This document shows, in pieces, positions 55,938 to 64,000 of a DNA stretch of 64,000 nucleotides (positions are counted from its first letter, which is position 1; every line of letters begins with the position of its first letter). The stretch is taken from positions 372,001-436,000 of the forward strand of contig DASXDU010000001.1 of NCBI GenBank assembly GCA_036490515.1, given 5' to 3'. Under the pieces are notes generated by a model, which saw nothing but the letters and a program-made list of their open reading frames with translations, did not search any database and was not told the origin of the DNA. The stretch comes from Palsa-1150 sp036490515 (GTDB lineage: Bacteria > Myxococcota_A > Polyangia > Polyangiales > Polyangiaceae). Position numbers and translations under genes: made by a program.

Positions 55938-56308
55938 AGGACCCCGCCAGGATCCTCGTCATCGACGACGACACGCTGCAGCTCGAGCTCCTCCAGCGCG
56001 TCCTCGCCCGCGACGGGTTCTCGGTCGCCGTGGGCGCGTCGATGAACGACATCCAGCAGCTCGCCCGGGACTTCAAGCCGCACGTGGTCCTCATGGACGT
56101 GAACATCCCCGGGGCAGCGGGGGGCACCGGCATCCCGATGGCGCGCGCGACGGCGCCGACGGGTACGCGCTTCTACCTGTTCTCGGCGTGCGACGAGTCG
56201 AAGCTGCGGGCGCTCGCGCGCGATCTGCGCGCGGACGGGTGGCTCTCGAAGAGCCTCCCGGTGGCCGAGGTGAGCCGCAAGCTGAAGGAGATTGCCCAGC
56301 GTTCGTGA
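55934..56308 (+). CDS. Single-domain response regulator
   Basis: 124 residues: ILVIDDDTLQLELL, VVLMDVNIPG with phospho-Asp, LFSACD switch Ser, WLSKSL Lys. Stand-alone receiver, GTGA overlap with the hybrid kinase. A possible output to a protein elsewhere, as no DNA-binding domain is present. Confidence 0.9.
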   Translation: MKDPARILVIDDDTLQLELLQRVLARDGFSVAVGASMNDIQQLARDFKPHVVLMDVNIPGAAGGTGIPMARATAPTGTRFYLFSACDESKLRALARDLRADGWLSKSLPVAEVSRKLKEIAQRS

Positions 56309-56346
56309 CGCACGCGCCGGGGCGAGGGGAGGGAGAAGCAAGCATC

Positions 56347-57207
56347 ATGTCGCAAGATTCGAAGAGCGAGGCGGCGACGGCGCTCCGGCTGGCGCTGGAG
56401 GCCCCCATCTACAACCGCACGCTCCGCAAGGAGGTCGGCGTGGGCAGCCTCGACTACGAGGTGTACCTGCGGACGCAGGCGCTCTTCGGCCTCCAGACCC
56501 CCACGTCGCAGCTCGTCGTGCCGGACGAGCTCCTCTTCCAGATCCTCCACCAGACGCAGGAGCTCTGGCTGAAGTGCCTCTCGTTCGAGTCGACGAACCT
56601 CGTCCAGGCACTCGACGCGGACGAGCCTTTCTCCGTCGCGGCGACGCTCGATCGCATGGTGGCGGTGGCGCGGTGCCTGGGGCGCGACATCGAGGTGCTC
56701 TTCACGCTCTCGCCGGACGTCTTCCAGGTGATCCGCCGCCACCTCGGCAACGGCAGCGGCCTCGAGTCCCCCGGCTACAACCAGGTCTTGCTCGCGTCGG
56801 AGGCCGTCCTCCAGGCGTTTCTCCGCCGGGTCGAGCGGCGCGGGACGACGCTCGCGGCGGTCTACGACGACCGCGCCGGGTTCCCCGATCTTCATCGGAC
56901 GGGCGAGCAGCTCTGCGACTTCGACGGCGCGTTCCAGACGTGGCTCATGGCGCACTTCCTCCTCGTGCGCCGGACGATCGGCGTGGACCGTACCGTGCGT
57001 GCCCTGGACGGCTTCCCGACGCAGGCGCTCCCCGCACGCATGACGAAGCCGCTCTTCCCGGAGCTCTGGGACGTTCGCGTCGAGATGACGAAGCGCTGGA
57101 CGCGCGACGGTGGCTACGCGCCGGGGCAGGAGAGGGCGACCTCGGTCGGCAGCGGCGAGCACCTCGTCGCGCACGCCGACGTGGCGCCGGACCGGGACGC
57201 GAAATGA
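56347..57207 (+). CDS. Divergent tryptophan 2,3-dioxygenase family protein
   Basis: 286 residues. TDO fold: LDYEVYLRTQALFGLQ, ILHQTQELWLK with the indole-side His68, and the axial heme His203 in WLMAHFLLVRR. Two substrate-carboxylate elements of true TDO are altered: the Arg of the F-R-x-x-E helix (Arg117 in Xanthomonas TDO) is Asn145 in GYNQV, and the GTGGSSG loop after the axial His is replaced by VRALDGFPTQ. So heme and indole contacts are kept but amino-acid recognition is not. It may use a modified or carrier-bound tryptophan, or another indole. First gene of a cassette, ATGA overlap with the kynureninase-like gene. Confidence 0.85.
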   Translation: MSQDSKSEAATALRLALEAPIYNRTLRKEVGVGSLDYEVYLRTQALFGLQTPTSQLVVPDELLFQILHQTQELWLKCLSFESTNLVQALDADEPFSVAATLDRMVAVARCLGRDIEVLFTLSPDVFQVIRRHLGNGSGLESPGYNQVLLASEAVLQAFLRRVERRGTTLAAVYDDRAGFPDLHRTGEQLCDFDGAFQTWLMAHFLLVRRTIGVDRTVRALDGFPTQALPARMTKPLFPELWDVRVEMTKRWTRDGGYAPGQERATSVGSGEHLVAHADVAPDRDAK

Positions 57208-58355
57208 ACGCGGCGGCCGCGGCGGCGCTCGCGCGCGCCCGTGACGAGTTCCCTCTCGTGAAGACCTGCGTCTACATGAACAGCAACTCGACGGGCGCCG
57301 TTCCGCGCGGGGTGCAGGCCGTCCTCGCGTCCTACTGGGAGACGATCGCGGGCTGGCGCGACGCGGTGTGGGAGCGGTGGTGGCGGGACCTCCATGCCTA
57401 CGCCGACGCCCTCGCGGCCTTCGTCGGCGGCCCTCCCGGGAGCGTCGTGACGGACGTGAACCTGTCGTCCTTGCTCGGGCGGCTCCTCGGTGCGCTCGAC
57501 TTCGCCGAGCGCCCCACGGTCGTGACCACGTCCCTCGAGTTTCCGACCGTGCCGTTCCTCCTCCACGCGCACGCGCGGCGCGGGGCACGCGTGCGGGTCG
57601 TCCAGGCACGGGACGGCGCTTCGGTCGTCGAGGCGGACCTCGTAGCAGCCATCGACGAGACGACGCGCCTCGTCTGCATCTCGCACGCAGCCTTCGAGAC
57701 GGGGGCGCTCGTCGACCTCGCGCCGGTCGTCCGCAAGGCCCACGACGTCGGCGCGTGGGTCGCCGTGGACGCGTACCAGTCCGTCGGCGTCGTGCCGATC
57801 GACGTCACGGCCCTCGACGTCGACTTCCTCCTCGGCGGCGCGCACAAGTGGCTCTGCGGCTCGATCGAGACCGCGTTCCTCTACGTCCACCCGCGGCTCG
57901 TCGGGCAGCTCGAGCCGCCGGCCACCGGCTGGATCGCCTCGCGCGACCCGCTCACCTTCGGCCCCGCGACCGCCTACGCCGAGACGGCGCGGCGCTTCGC
58001 CTCCGGAACGCCCGCGGTGCTGCCCGCCCTCGTCTCCCACGTCGCCCTGCGCATCCTCGCCGACGTCGGCGTCGAGAGCGTGCGCGAGGCCTCCCTTCGC
58101 ATGACGTCGCGGGTCATCGAGCGCGCCCGGGCCGCCGGCATCGAGGTGGTCACGCCCGAGGCGCCTGGTCGCCGCGGCGGCGTCGTGTGCTTGCGCTTCC
58201 CGGGCGACGCGCGCGCCGTCGCCGACCTCGAGGCGCGCGGCTTCGTGTGCAGCCACCGTGGCGGCGTGCGCGTCGCGCCGCACTTCTACAACACGGACGA
58301 CGAGGTGGACGCGTTCATGGACGCCCTCGTCGACCAGGCACGCCGGCCGTCGTGA
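57204..58355 (+). CDS. Kynureninase-like class V aminotransferase-fold enzyme
   Basis: 383 residues. PLP enzyme with Lys215 (LLGGAHKWLCG) and D189 (VAVDAYQSVGV). Sequence marks agree with kynureninase: ISHAAFETGALVDLAPVV, GTPAVLPALVSHVAL and the C-terminal VRVAPHFYNTDDEVD. Kynureninase cleaves kynurenine to anthranilate and alanine. A formamidase, which would supply kynurenine from N-formylkynurenine, is not in the window. ATGA/GTGA overlaps on both sides. Confidence 0.85.
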   Translation: MNAAAAAALARARDEFPLVKTCVYMNSNSTGAVPRGVQAVLASYWETIAGWRDAVWERWWRDLHAYADALAAFVGGPPGSVVTDVNLSSLLGRLLGALDFAERPTVVTTSLEFPTVPFLLHAHARRGARVRVVQARDGASVVEADLVAAIDETTRLVCISHAAFETGALVDLAPVVRKAHDVGAWVAVDAYQSVGVVPIDVTALDVDFLLGGAHKWLCGSIETAFLYVHPRLVGQLEPPATGWIASRDPLTFGPATAYAETARRFASGTPAVLPALVSHVALRILADVGVESVREASLRMTSRVIERARAAGIEVVTPEAPGRRGGVVCLRFPGDARAVADLEARGFVCSHRGGVRVAPHFYNTDDEVDAFMDALVDQARRPS

Positions 58356-59377
58356 ACGCCCGCTCGCTCCTCAGCCTCCTCTTCCACGCGGACAAGGCGC
58401 TCGACCTCGTGAAGACGGCGCTCGACCTCGGCGTGCTCGCGCGGATCGACGCCGGGCCCGTGAGCCTCGACGCGCTGTGCGCCGCGACCGGCGCTCGCCC
58501 CCTGCGCATGTACAAGTTCCTCGACGGGCTCGAGAGCCTCGGGCTCGTCGACCGCGTGCAGCCCGGCGACGCGCTCGCCTCCGCGAGCTACCGCGCCCGC
58601 GAGCCGCTCGTGCCGGCGGCGCTCGCCGTCCTCGATGCGCGCTCGATCGAGCGGGATCGCGACGCGTATCCCTGGCGGGAGGTGCACGGCCGCCTCGCCG
58701 ACGTGCTCCGCGGCGACCGGTCCGCGCGCTTCGCGTGGCCTCCCGCGACGCCCGACGAGGTGGCGGCGTTCGAGCGGAGCATGGCCGCCGGGTGCGCCCC
58801 CATCGTCGAGGCCTTCCGCGCGCACGCCGCGACCCTCTTCGGCCCGTCCCGGCCGCGGCGCTGGCTCGACGTCGGCGGCGGGGACGGGACGCTCGCGGCG
58901 GGGGTCCTCCCCCTCGTCCCCGAGGTCCGATGCGACGTCTTCAACCTGCCCGCGGCCGAGCCGCTCGTGACGCGCACGGCGTCGGCGGCCCGGCTCGAGG
59001 GTCGTCTCGCGTTCGTGGGCGGCGACTTCCTCGAGGGGCCGCTCCCTCGGGGGTACGACGTCGTCTCGTTCGCGCGCGTCCTCCACGACTGGCCCGCGGC
59101 GACAGCGCGCCGCCTCGTGACGAAGGCCCACGACGCGCTTCCCGACGGCGGAACCATCGTCATCTCCGAGGAGTTCCGCACGGCCGAGCGGCTCGCGGTG
59201 CAGTTCTTCTGGACGTACTTCCTCGTGGGCGTCGACGCCTGCGTGAGCCGCCTGCGCGAGGCCGACTGGTACCTCGCCACGCTGGCGTCCGCAGGCTTCG
59301 TCGACGCGCGCGTCCTGCCGGGCGCATTCGACGTCGTCGTCGCGCGAAAGGGCGACGGCCGTGCCGTTCAACGCTGA
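58352..59377 (+). CDS. SAM-dependent O-methyltransferase (class I, dimerising)
   Basis: 341 residues. N-terminal winged-helix dimerisation domain (about 1-75) as in plant-COMT-like and antibiotic O-methyltransferases, then the SAM motif WLDVGGGDGTLAAG at about 171-184 and ARVLHDWPAATARRL, where the His of LHDW is the usual catalytic base. Would methylate a hydroxyl (or less often carbon) on the product of the two enzymes above. GTGA overlap with the kynureninase-like gene. Confidence 0.88.
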   Translation: MNARSLLSLLFHADKALDLVKTALDLGVLARIDAGPVSLDALCAATGARPLRMYKFLDGLESLGLVDRVQPGDALASASYRAREPLVPAALAVLDARSIERDRDAYPWREVHGRLADVLRGDRSARFAWPPATPDEVAAFERSMAAGCAPIVEAFRAHAATLFGPSRPRRWLDVGGGDGTLAAGVLPLVPEVRCDVFNLPAAEPLVTRTASAARLEGRLAFVGGDFLEGPLPRGYDVVSFARVLHDWPAATARRLVTKAHDALPDGGTIVISEEFRTAERLAVQFFWTYFLVGVDACVSRLREADWYLATLASAGFVDARVLPGAFDVVVARKGDGRAVQR

Positions 59378-59389
59378 AGGAGGCGACCG

Positions 59390-59707
59390 ATGCTGGGATT
59401 GTTCGCGAAGGTGACCGTGAAGCCCGCCGAGATGGACCGGTTCTGGAAGTACCTGCAATTCGACGTCGAGGGTTCGCGCGCCGAGGCGGGCTGCCTGCGT
59501 TTCGACGTGCTGCGCGACGAGAAGGCGTCGAACGTCTTCTATCTCTACGAGGTCTACCGCGATCACGCCGCGTACGCGCTCCACCAGGAGGCCGCGCACT
59601 TCAAGACGTTCTTCGCCGAGGCCGGCGACACCCTCGAAGGCGCCCCCGAGGTCCACGTCGCCGAGGTGCTCAGCCCCGCCGCCGGTTCCTACTGGCGAAA
59701 GGAGTGA
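59390..59707 (+). CDS. ABM-domain monooxygenase (YgiN-like)
   Basis: 105 residues with GGAGGCGACCG before the ATG. Antibiotic-biosynthesis-monooxygenase fold: LFAKVTVKPAEMDRFWKYL, EAGCLRFDVLRDE, YLYEVYRDHAAYALHQ and HF. Such small proteins act as cofactor-free oxygenases that make quinones, or as heme-degrading or signal-modifying enzymes. Being last in the cassette suggests a late oxidation step. Confidence 0.85.
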   Translation: MLGLFAKVTVKPAEMDRFWKYLQFDVEGSRAEAGCLRFDVLRDEKASNVFYLYEVYRDHAAYALHQEAAHFKTFFAEAGDTLEGAPEVHVAEVLSPAAGSYWRKE

Positions 59708-59719
59708 CGCGCGCCCTGC

Positions 59720-60847
59720 CTACTGCGCAGGCGGCGGCGGCGGCACGCTGATCGTGACCTTCGTCGTCACGCCCGCGCCGGACCAGCCGTCGTTGTTCGG
59801 GAACGAAAACGTCTTCACCTGGGTGCCCGCGCCGCTCGTCGTGTCGATCGTGATGAGGGTCGGCGCCGCCGTCTTCGTGTAGCGCGTGAAGCCGAAGACC
59901 GTCGAATCCCACGCGGCGAGGCCGAATACGTCCGCGAATCCGGTCCCCGCGCCGGGCCCCGACGACGAGCTGCCGTAGATACCGCCGAGGAGGCTCGCCC
60001 CCGCCGTGCCGCTGTACGCGGCCTTGAGGTTCGTCATGTTCACGCCCGCGAGGTAGTCGCCCGTGCAGCTGGTGCCGCTCCCGCCGGAGGGGCACGACCG
60101 GATGGTGGCGAGGCCCGTCGGGTTGCCCTGCGCGTCGAGGTAGAAGACGAGGTCGCCGGAGAGCTCGAACGTGTGGCCGGACTGGCTGGCGTCGGCGCCG
60201 AAGTTGCCGAGGTTCTTGCTGGCTCCGCTGCTCGTGTCGATCGACCAGAGGTTGCCCGCGCTGTCGCCGCCGACGAGGGTCTCGTTGTTCGGGTCGAGGG
60301 CGCCCACCGGGGCGAACGCGAGGGCGTAGAACTTCGTGCTCCCCGTGAGGGCCTTCACCTGCTGGAGCTGCACCGTCCCGGTACCGCCCGCGGGAAGGAC
60401 CGCCTTGTAGATGACCGACTCGGTGTTCACGTAGACGTCGCCGCTGCCGTCGACGGCGACGTCGGTCACGGTGCCGTCCGTGTTGCTGTCGCTGGTCCCG
60501 ACCATCGGCCCGATGGGGGTGACGGCCTGGGTCTGCGGGTTGACCGAGTAGAGCGTGTCGTCCGTGTTCGCGTAGACGGTGTTGGTGACCGTGACGCTGC
60601 CGTCGCCGCCCTCCGTGACCACCGTCCCGCCGTCGCCCACGAGGCCGCCGCTCGAACTGGTGCCGCCGCTCGAGCCGCCGCCGCTGCTCCCGGTTCCTCC
60701 GCTGCTCGTCGCCCCGCTGCTTCCGCCGCTGCTCCCTCCCCCGTCGGGCACGGTGAAGCCCTGCTGGGTGCTGCTGGAGGAGCAGGCCTGGGCCGCAGCG
60801 CCGAGGACGACGAGCGTACCGACCGAGACCGCGAGCATCGAGCGCAT
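59720..60847 (-). CDS. Lipoprotein with Ser/Gly linker and beta-propeller-like domain
   Basis: 375 residues from the ATG at 60847, which begins a signal with lipobox GAAAQAC. The frame is open upstream but reads as non-signal sequence. A 50-residue Ser/Gly/Thr linker is followed by repeated beta strands of the NHL/propeller type (DTLYSVNPQTQAVTPIG, VAVDGSGDVYVNTES, LYSIDT-like NLWSIDTSSG). No catalytic motif. Convergent with the ABM gene. Confidence 0.8.
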   Translation of the reverse strand: MRSMLAVSVGTLVVLGAAAQACSSSSTQQGFTVPDGGGSSGGSSGATSSGGTGSSGGGSSGGTSSSGGLVGDGGTVVTEGGDGSVTVTNTVYANTDDTLYSVNPQTQAVTPIGPMVGTSDSNTDGTVTDVAVDGSGDVYVNTESVIYKAVLPAGGTGTVQLQQVKALTGSTKFYALAFAPVGALDPNNETLVGGDSAGNLWSIDTSSGASKNLGNFGADASQSGHTFELSGDLVFYLDAQGNPTGLATIRSCPSGGSGTSCTGDYLAGVNMTNLKAAYSGTAGASLLGGIYGSSSSGPGAGTGFADVFGLAAWDSTVFGFTRYTKTAAPTLITIDTTSGAGTQVKTFSFPNNDGWSGAGVTTKVTISVPPPPPAQ

Positions 60848-60960
60848 GAGGAAGACCCCTTGTACCTCTCGCGTAGAAGGGCGGCCCACGCCGAGCAAGG
60901 TGAGGTGCCGTACCTTCGCGTCTACTTCCAACGGGCCTGGAAACATCCAATCCGCGAGTG

Positions 60961-61797
60961 TTACCGCCCCGAGACGAATCGGACGGTGTCTCCCGGGACC
61001 AGGGCACCCACGGCCCCGAAGCACGCGCGTGCCACGAGCGCGACGACGGGGTAGCCGCCCGTCGTCGGGTGGTCGGGGCCGAGGAGGACGGGCTGCCCGG
61101 AAGGCGGCACCTGGACGGCGCCGCGGACCATCGGCGCGGAGACGCCCGCGTTCCCGTTGCCGTTGCCGTCGCCGCCGCCGTCGGCGCCTGCGCGAGGAAG
61201 AAGGGGAGGGCCGCTCAACCGGATGCCCGTCCGGTCACTCGCCGGGTCGACGAGGAACGAGCCGCCGAGGAGGAGGTCGAAGACGCCAGCCTCGAACCGG
61301 TGGAGATCGGGCCCCGGAAACACGGCGATGGGCGCGCTCCGGTCGGGTCCCGCGGGCAGGATCCCCGGTGGACGGAGGGGGGCGCTGCCCGCACGCAGCA
61401 CGTCGCCGCTGCGAAGCGCACGCCCCTCGTGGCCACCGATGCCCGCGACGAGGAGCGTGCCGCGTCCGCCGAGCACCACGGGCACGTCGAAGCCGCCTCG
61501 CACGGCGAGGTACCGCGCGCGGTCCCTGGCGCACGTCGCGGCCCACCTCGAGCCGACGGCCAGCTCCTCGCGCCTGCCGTCGTCGGTCGCGACGACGCAC
61601 CCCGCGAGGGCCTCGATCGTGAGGCGGCCCATCAGCTCGATCGCCGCGGCGTCGGGTGGGTTGCCGGCTGCCGCGTTCGCCCGCGCCAGGAGCTCCGGCA
61701 CGAGCGCACCTCCGACCGGGACGCCCTCGTGCATGTGACCGCGACGACCGGCGTCCTGCACCGTCGCGAGCCCGGAGACCGACGCGATGCGGATCAC
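60961..61797 (-). CDS. pxpC: 5-oxoprolinase subunit C
   Basis: 278 residues from a GTG overlapping the pxpB stop. Biotin-dependent-carboxyltransferase-like subunit: ATVQDAGRRGHMHEGVPVGGALVPE at the start, RYLAVRGGFDVPVVLGGRGT, FPGPDLHRF, DRTGIRLSGPPL and LLGPDHPTTGGYPVVA. PxpA, B and C together hydrolyse 5-oxoproline to glutamate with ATP. A Gly/Asp/Asn insert (about 208-218, GGGDGNGNGN) is unusual and is coded by a short repeat. Confidence 0.93.
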   Translation of the reverse strand: MIRIASVSGLATVQDAGRRGHMHEGVPVGGALVPELLARANAAAGNPPDAAAIELMGRLTIEALAGCVVATDDGRREELAVGSRWAATCARDRARYLAVRGGFDVPVVLGGRGTLLVAGIGGHEGRALRSGDVLRAGSAPLRPPGILPAGPDRSAPIAVFPGPDLHRFEAGVFDLLLGGSFLVDPASDRTGIRLSGPPLLPRAGADGGGDGNGNGNAGVSAPMVRGAVQVPPSGQPVLLGPDHPTTGGYPVVALVARACFGAVGALVPGDTVRFVSGR

Positions 61798-62408
61798 GCG
61801 ACCTCCTCGAACACGATCTGGTCTCCGAGCTGGATCGCGGCGCCGGACGAGGATGCGAACGGCGTGAACCCGACGGCTGTGCCGAGGAGGTTCCACCCGC
61901 CCGGCGACGCGAACGGATAGATGCCCGTGTAGGGACCGCCGATCGCGACCGCAAGCGCCGGCACGCGCGGCCGAGGCGACGCGCGCCGTGGGATCACGAG
62001 GCGCGGATCGAGACCACGCAGGTAGGCGAAGCCCGGCAGGAACCCGATCGCGACGCAGACGTAGCGGCCCGCGGCATGGAGCCGTGCGACCTCGCGCACG
62101 TCGGCGCCGATCGCTCGCGCGACCCCGGCGAGGTCGGCTCCGTCGTAGCGGACATGCACGACGTGCGTCGCGCCGGCGCCTTCCGCCACCGGGGCATGGA
62201 GGGCGCGCTCGAGGAGGGCGTCGACGGCGCCCCGGACGTCTTCGGTGGCCTCCGCCGCGACGACCAGCACGTGCCGCTCCGAGACGACGACGTCCACGAC
62301 GCCGGGTGCGGCCCGGAGCGCGTCGAGCAGAGCCCTCGCACGGGCGACGCCGGTGTCTGGCGGGAGCTCCGCGCGCCACGCACCGTCGCCGAACGGCTCG
62401 AACTTCAC
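61794..62408 (-). CDS. pxpB: 5-oxoprolinase subunit B (KipI family)
   Basis: 204 residues. KipI/allophanate-hydrolase-subunit-1 fold: VVHVRYDGADLAGVA, VAIGFLPGFAYLRGLDPRL, IPRRASPRPRVPA, and the C-terminal GIYPFASPGGWNLLGTA. Second gene of a pxpA-pxpB-pxpC run read leftward; 6 bases after pxpA. Confidence 0.93.
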   Translation of the reverse strand: MKFEPFGDGAWRAELPPDTGVARARALLDALRAAPGVVDVVVSERHVLVVAAEATEDVRGAVDALLERALHAPVAEGAGATHVVHVRYDGADLAGVARAIGADVREVARLHAAGRYVCVAIGFLPGFAYLRGLDPRLVIPRRASPRPRVPALAVAIGGPYTGIYPFASPGGWNLLGTAVGFTPFASSSGAAIQLGDQIVFEEVA

Positions 62409-62414
62409 GGGTCG

Positions 62415-63092
62415 TCACCCCGTGCACGCGTCGAGCGCGTCGCGGACGGCGCGCGCGATGAGGACTGCGCCGGGCGTGTCGCCGTGGACGCAGATCGTGT
62501 CGACCGCGCCCGATCGCGCGAGGGCCACCGCGTTCGACGCGGCCGTCGCGGCGTCGGTCACCAGCGCCCCCGGCTCGCCGCGCGGGACGAGGGTTCCGTC
62601 GGGGCGCGTCCCCCGATCGGCGAACCCCTCGCGCAGGTACCCGAGTCCCTCGCGCTCGACGCACGCGCGCAGGGCGCCGGCGGCGGGCCCGAGGAGCGCG
62701 ATCGCGTCGCCGAGCGCCTCCCGCGCGCCCGCGACGAGGGCCGAGGCGGTCGCCTCGTCGTCGCGTGCCGCATGGTAGAGCGCGCCGTGCGCCTTCACGA
62801 ACCGGGGCCGCTCGCCCGTCGCCTCGACCAGCGCGCGGCACTGCGCGGCGACGCTCGCACGCAGCGCGGCCGGGTCGATCGCGATGTGCCTTCGCCCGAA
62901 GCCGTCGCGGTCCGGGTACGACGGGTGGGCGCCGAGGCGTGTCCCGTGACGACGGCACCGCTCGGCCGCGAGGCGCATCGACGCCGCGTCGCCCGCGTGC
63001 CCGCCGCACGCGACGTTCGCGAGGTGCGCGCTCGCGTAGAGCGCCTCGTCCTCGTCCGGAAGCTCGCCCAGGTCGACGTTCAGGAGGGCCAC
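62415..63092 (-). CDS. pxpA: 5-oxoprolinase subunit A (LamB/YcsF family)
   Basis: 225 residues. Starts MALLNVDLGELPDEDEALY, then ANVACGGHAGDAASM, LGAHPSYPDRDGFGRR, VKAHGALYH and the C-terminal VHGDTPGAV. Conserved Asp/His residues that bind substrate are present. The family usually begins with 'DLGExxG'; here GELPDEDE. Overlaps the upstream kinase gene by 13 bases. Confidence 0.94.
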   Translation of the reverse strand: MALLNVDLGELPDEDEALYASAHLANVACGGHAGDAASMRLAAERCRRHGTRLGAHPSYPDRDGFGRRHIAIDPAALRASVAAQCRALVEATGERPRFVKAHGALYHAARDDEATASALVAGAREALGDAIALLGPAAGALRACVEREGLGYLREGFADRGTRPDGTLVPRGEPGALVTDAATAASNAVALARSGAVDTICVHGDTPGAVLIARAVRDALDACTG

Positions 63093-64000
63093 GGCGTGCT
63101 CGCGACCTCGCGCACGATCTGCTCGACGAGCGTCAGGCTGAACGGCTTCTCGATGCGGCGATTCTGCACGGACGCGAGGAACTCGGCGGTGCGTGCGGTG
63201 AACGCGCCGCCCGTCATGAAGACGATCCTGCGCTCGAGCCCGGGGTGCTGCCGGCGCACCTGCTCGTAGAGCTCGATGCCGCCCACGCCGGGCATCATGA
63301 GGTCGCAGAAGAGGACGTGGAACTCGGTCTTCGCGATCGCGGCGAGGGCTTCGCGTGCGCTCGTCGCGGCGACCACCTCGTGCTCCGGAGCGAGCAGCTC
63401 GCGGAGGGTCGTCGCGATGGGGGTCTCGTCGTCCACGACGAGGACGCGTGCCGCGCGCATCGGTCGGGACGACGGCGGCTCGCGCGTCGAGGCCGCGGTG
63501 GCGCCGAGCACGTGGCCCGTCGTCGGCAAGGCGACCCGGAACGTCGTCCCCTCGCCGGCCTCGCCGTAGGCCGCGATCGAGCCGCCGAGGGAGGTGACGA
63601 TCCCGTGGCAGATCGAGAGGCCGAGGCCCGTCCCTTCGCCGACGGGCTTCGTCGTGAAGAACGGATCGAAGATGCGCGGAAGGACCTCCGCCGGGATCCC
63701 CTGGCCGTTGTCCCAGACCTCGAGGACCGCGTACTCGCCCGCGTCCTCCCGGACCGAGACGCGGATCTCGTTCTCCTCCGCGCGCGTCTCGGGCATGGCC
63801 TGCGCGGCGTTGAGGAGCAGGTTGATGACCACCTGCTCGAGGCGGGCCTGGTTGGCCCAGACGGGCCGCGCCGGCTCGAACGAGGTGACGATTCGCGCCT
63901 TGTGACGGAGCTCGTGGCCCGCGATGCGGATCGACGACTGCGCGACGGCCGCGAGGTCCACGCTCGCGCGCGTCTCGCCGTCGGACCGCGAGAAGCTGCG
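63080..64000 (-). CDS. Histidine kinase-receiver hybrid (5' end off window)
   Basis: The visible part (at least 307 codons) starts off the right edge. Order: the last DHp helix (TFSRSDGE-like FSRSDGETR), an HATPase with VVINLLLNAAQAM N-box, NGQGIP, GTGLGLSI, then a receiver at the C-terminus (VLVVDDETP, FCDLMMPGVGG phospho-Asp, IEKPFS Lys). The frame is open to 64000. It is upstream of pxpA on the same strand with a 13-base overlap. Likely a soluble or PAS-linked kinase; input domain not seen. Confidence 0.88.
   Translation of the reverse strand, partial: RSFSRSDGETRASVDLAAVAQSSIRIAGHELRHKARIVTSFEPARPVWANQARLEQVVINLLLNAAQAMPETRAEENEIRVSVREDAGEYAVLEVWDNGQGIPAEVLPRIFDPFFTTKPVGEGTGLGLSICHGIVTSLGGSIAAYGEAGEGTTFRVALPTTGHVLGATAASTREPPSSRPMRAARVLVVDDETPIATTLRELLAPEHEVVAATSAREALAAIAKTEFHVLFCDLMMPGVGGIELYEQVRRQHPGLERRIVFMTGGAFTARTAEFLASVQNRRIEKPFSLTLVEQIVREVASTPWPS

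Overview
The window looks like chromosomal DNA from a member of the Myxococcota (Polyangia/Sorangiineae-like). The evidence is a very high GC content with GC-rich wobble positions, many GTG starts and 4-bp GTGA/ATGA overlaps, a Ser/Thr kinase with the HRDVSPQN loop, many Ser/Gly/Asp-rich lipoproteins, and a dense population of histidine kinases, receivers and PilZ proteins. I assign the phylum by style only; there is no rRNA or other marker gene here.

Layout. 1-2060: partial coq4 divergent from a TetR regulator, then two small genes. 2092-16102: a molybdenum-cofactor and molybdoenzyme region. It holds moaA (-), a nitrate-reductase-associated/MoaC fusion with moaE (+), then a kinase and three secreted or lipoprotein genes, then mobA-moeA-moaB-moaD (-), and a five-gene xanthine-dehydrogenase-type operon (Mo, 2Fe-2S and FAD subunits, XdhC, MocA-like transferase). 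16106-26000: OmpR regulator, BrkB-type membrane protein, DUF3105 lipoprotein, isoaspartyl methyltransferase, S53 peptidase, TlpA-like thioredoxin, phospholipase-C-like phosphoesterase, and aguA-aguB (agmatine to putrescine). 26073-28772: fatty acid desaturase, a 42-bp tandem array, and a VapBC pair. 28902-34319: PilZ protein, CheB-CheR-PAS protein and a degenerate histidine kinase. 34402-39212: gnd, GH16 hydrolase, MATE pump, thiolase fadA.

39213-45210 is an accessory block separating fadA from its expected partner fadN. It holds a purine-only repeat, a macro-domain protein, a second array of exactly 42-bp period, a tightly overlapping three-gene unit of unknown function, a PIN-like protein, and small unknown genes. 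It is the part of the window least like a conserved chromosomal backbone.

48489-59707 reads as one long co-directional unit of twelve genes. It begins with two receivers, PilZ-receiver, receiver, Hpt, a multiheme c-type cytochrome lipoprotein, a FIST sensor, a hybrid kinase with three receivers, and a receiver. It ends with a tryptophan-dioxygenase-like, kynureninase-like, methyltransferase and ABM-monooxygenase cassette. The FIST/hybrid-kinase overlap recalls NosP/NahK nitric-oxide sensing. The dioxygenase lacks residues that normally hold the tryptophan carboxylate, so the cassette may make an unrecognised indole- or kynurenine-derived product. The window closes with a lipoprotein, pxpCBA (5-oxoprolinase) and the 3' part of a kinase-receiver gene. 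I saw no rRNA, tRNA, CRISPR or intact transposon.
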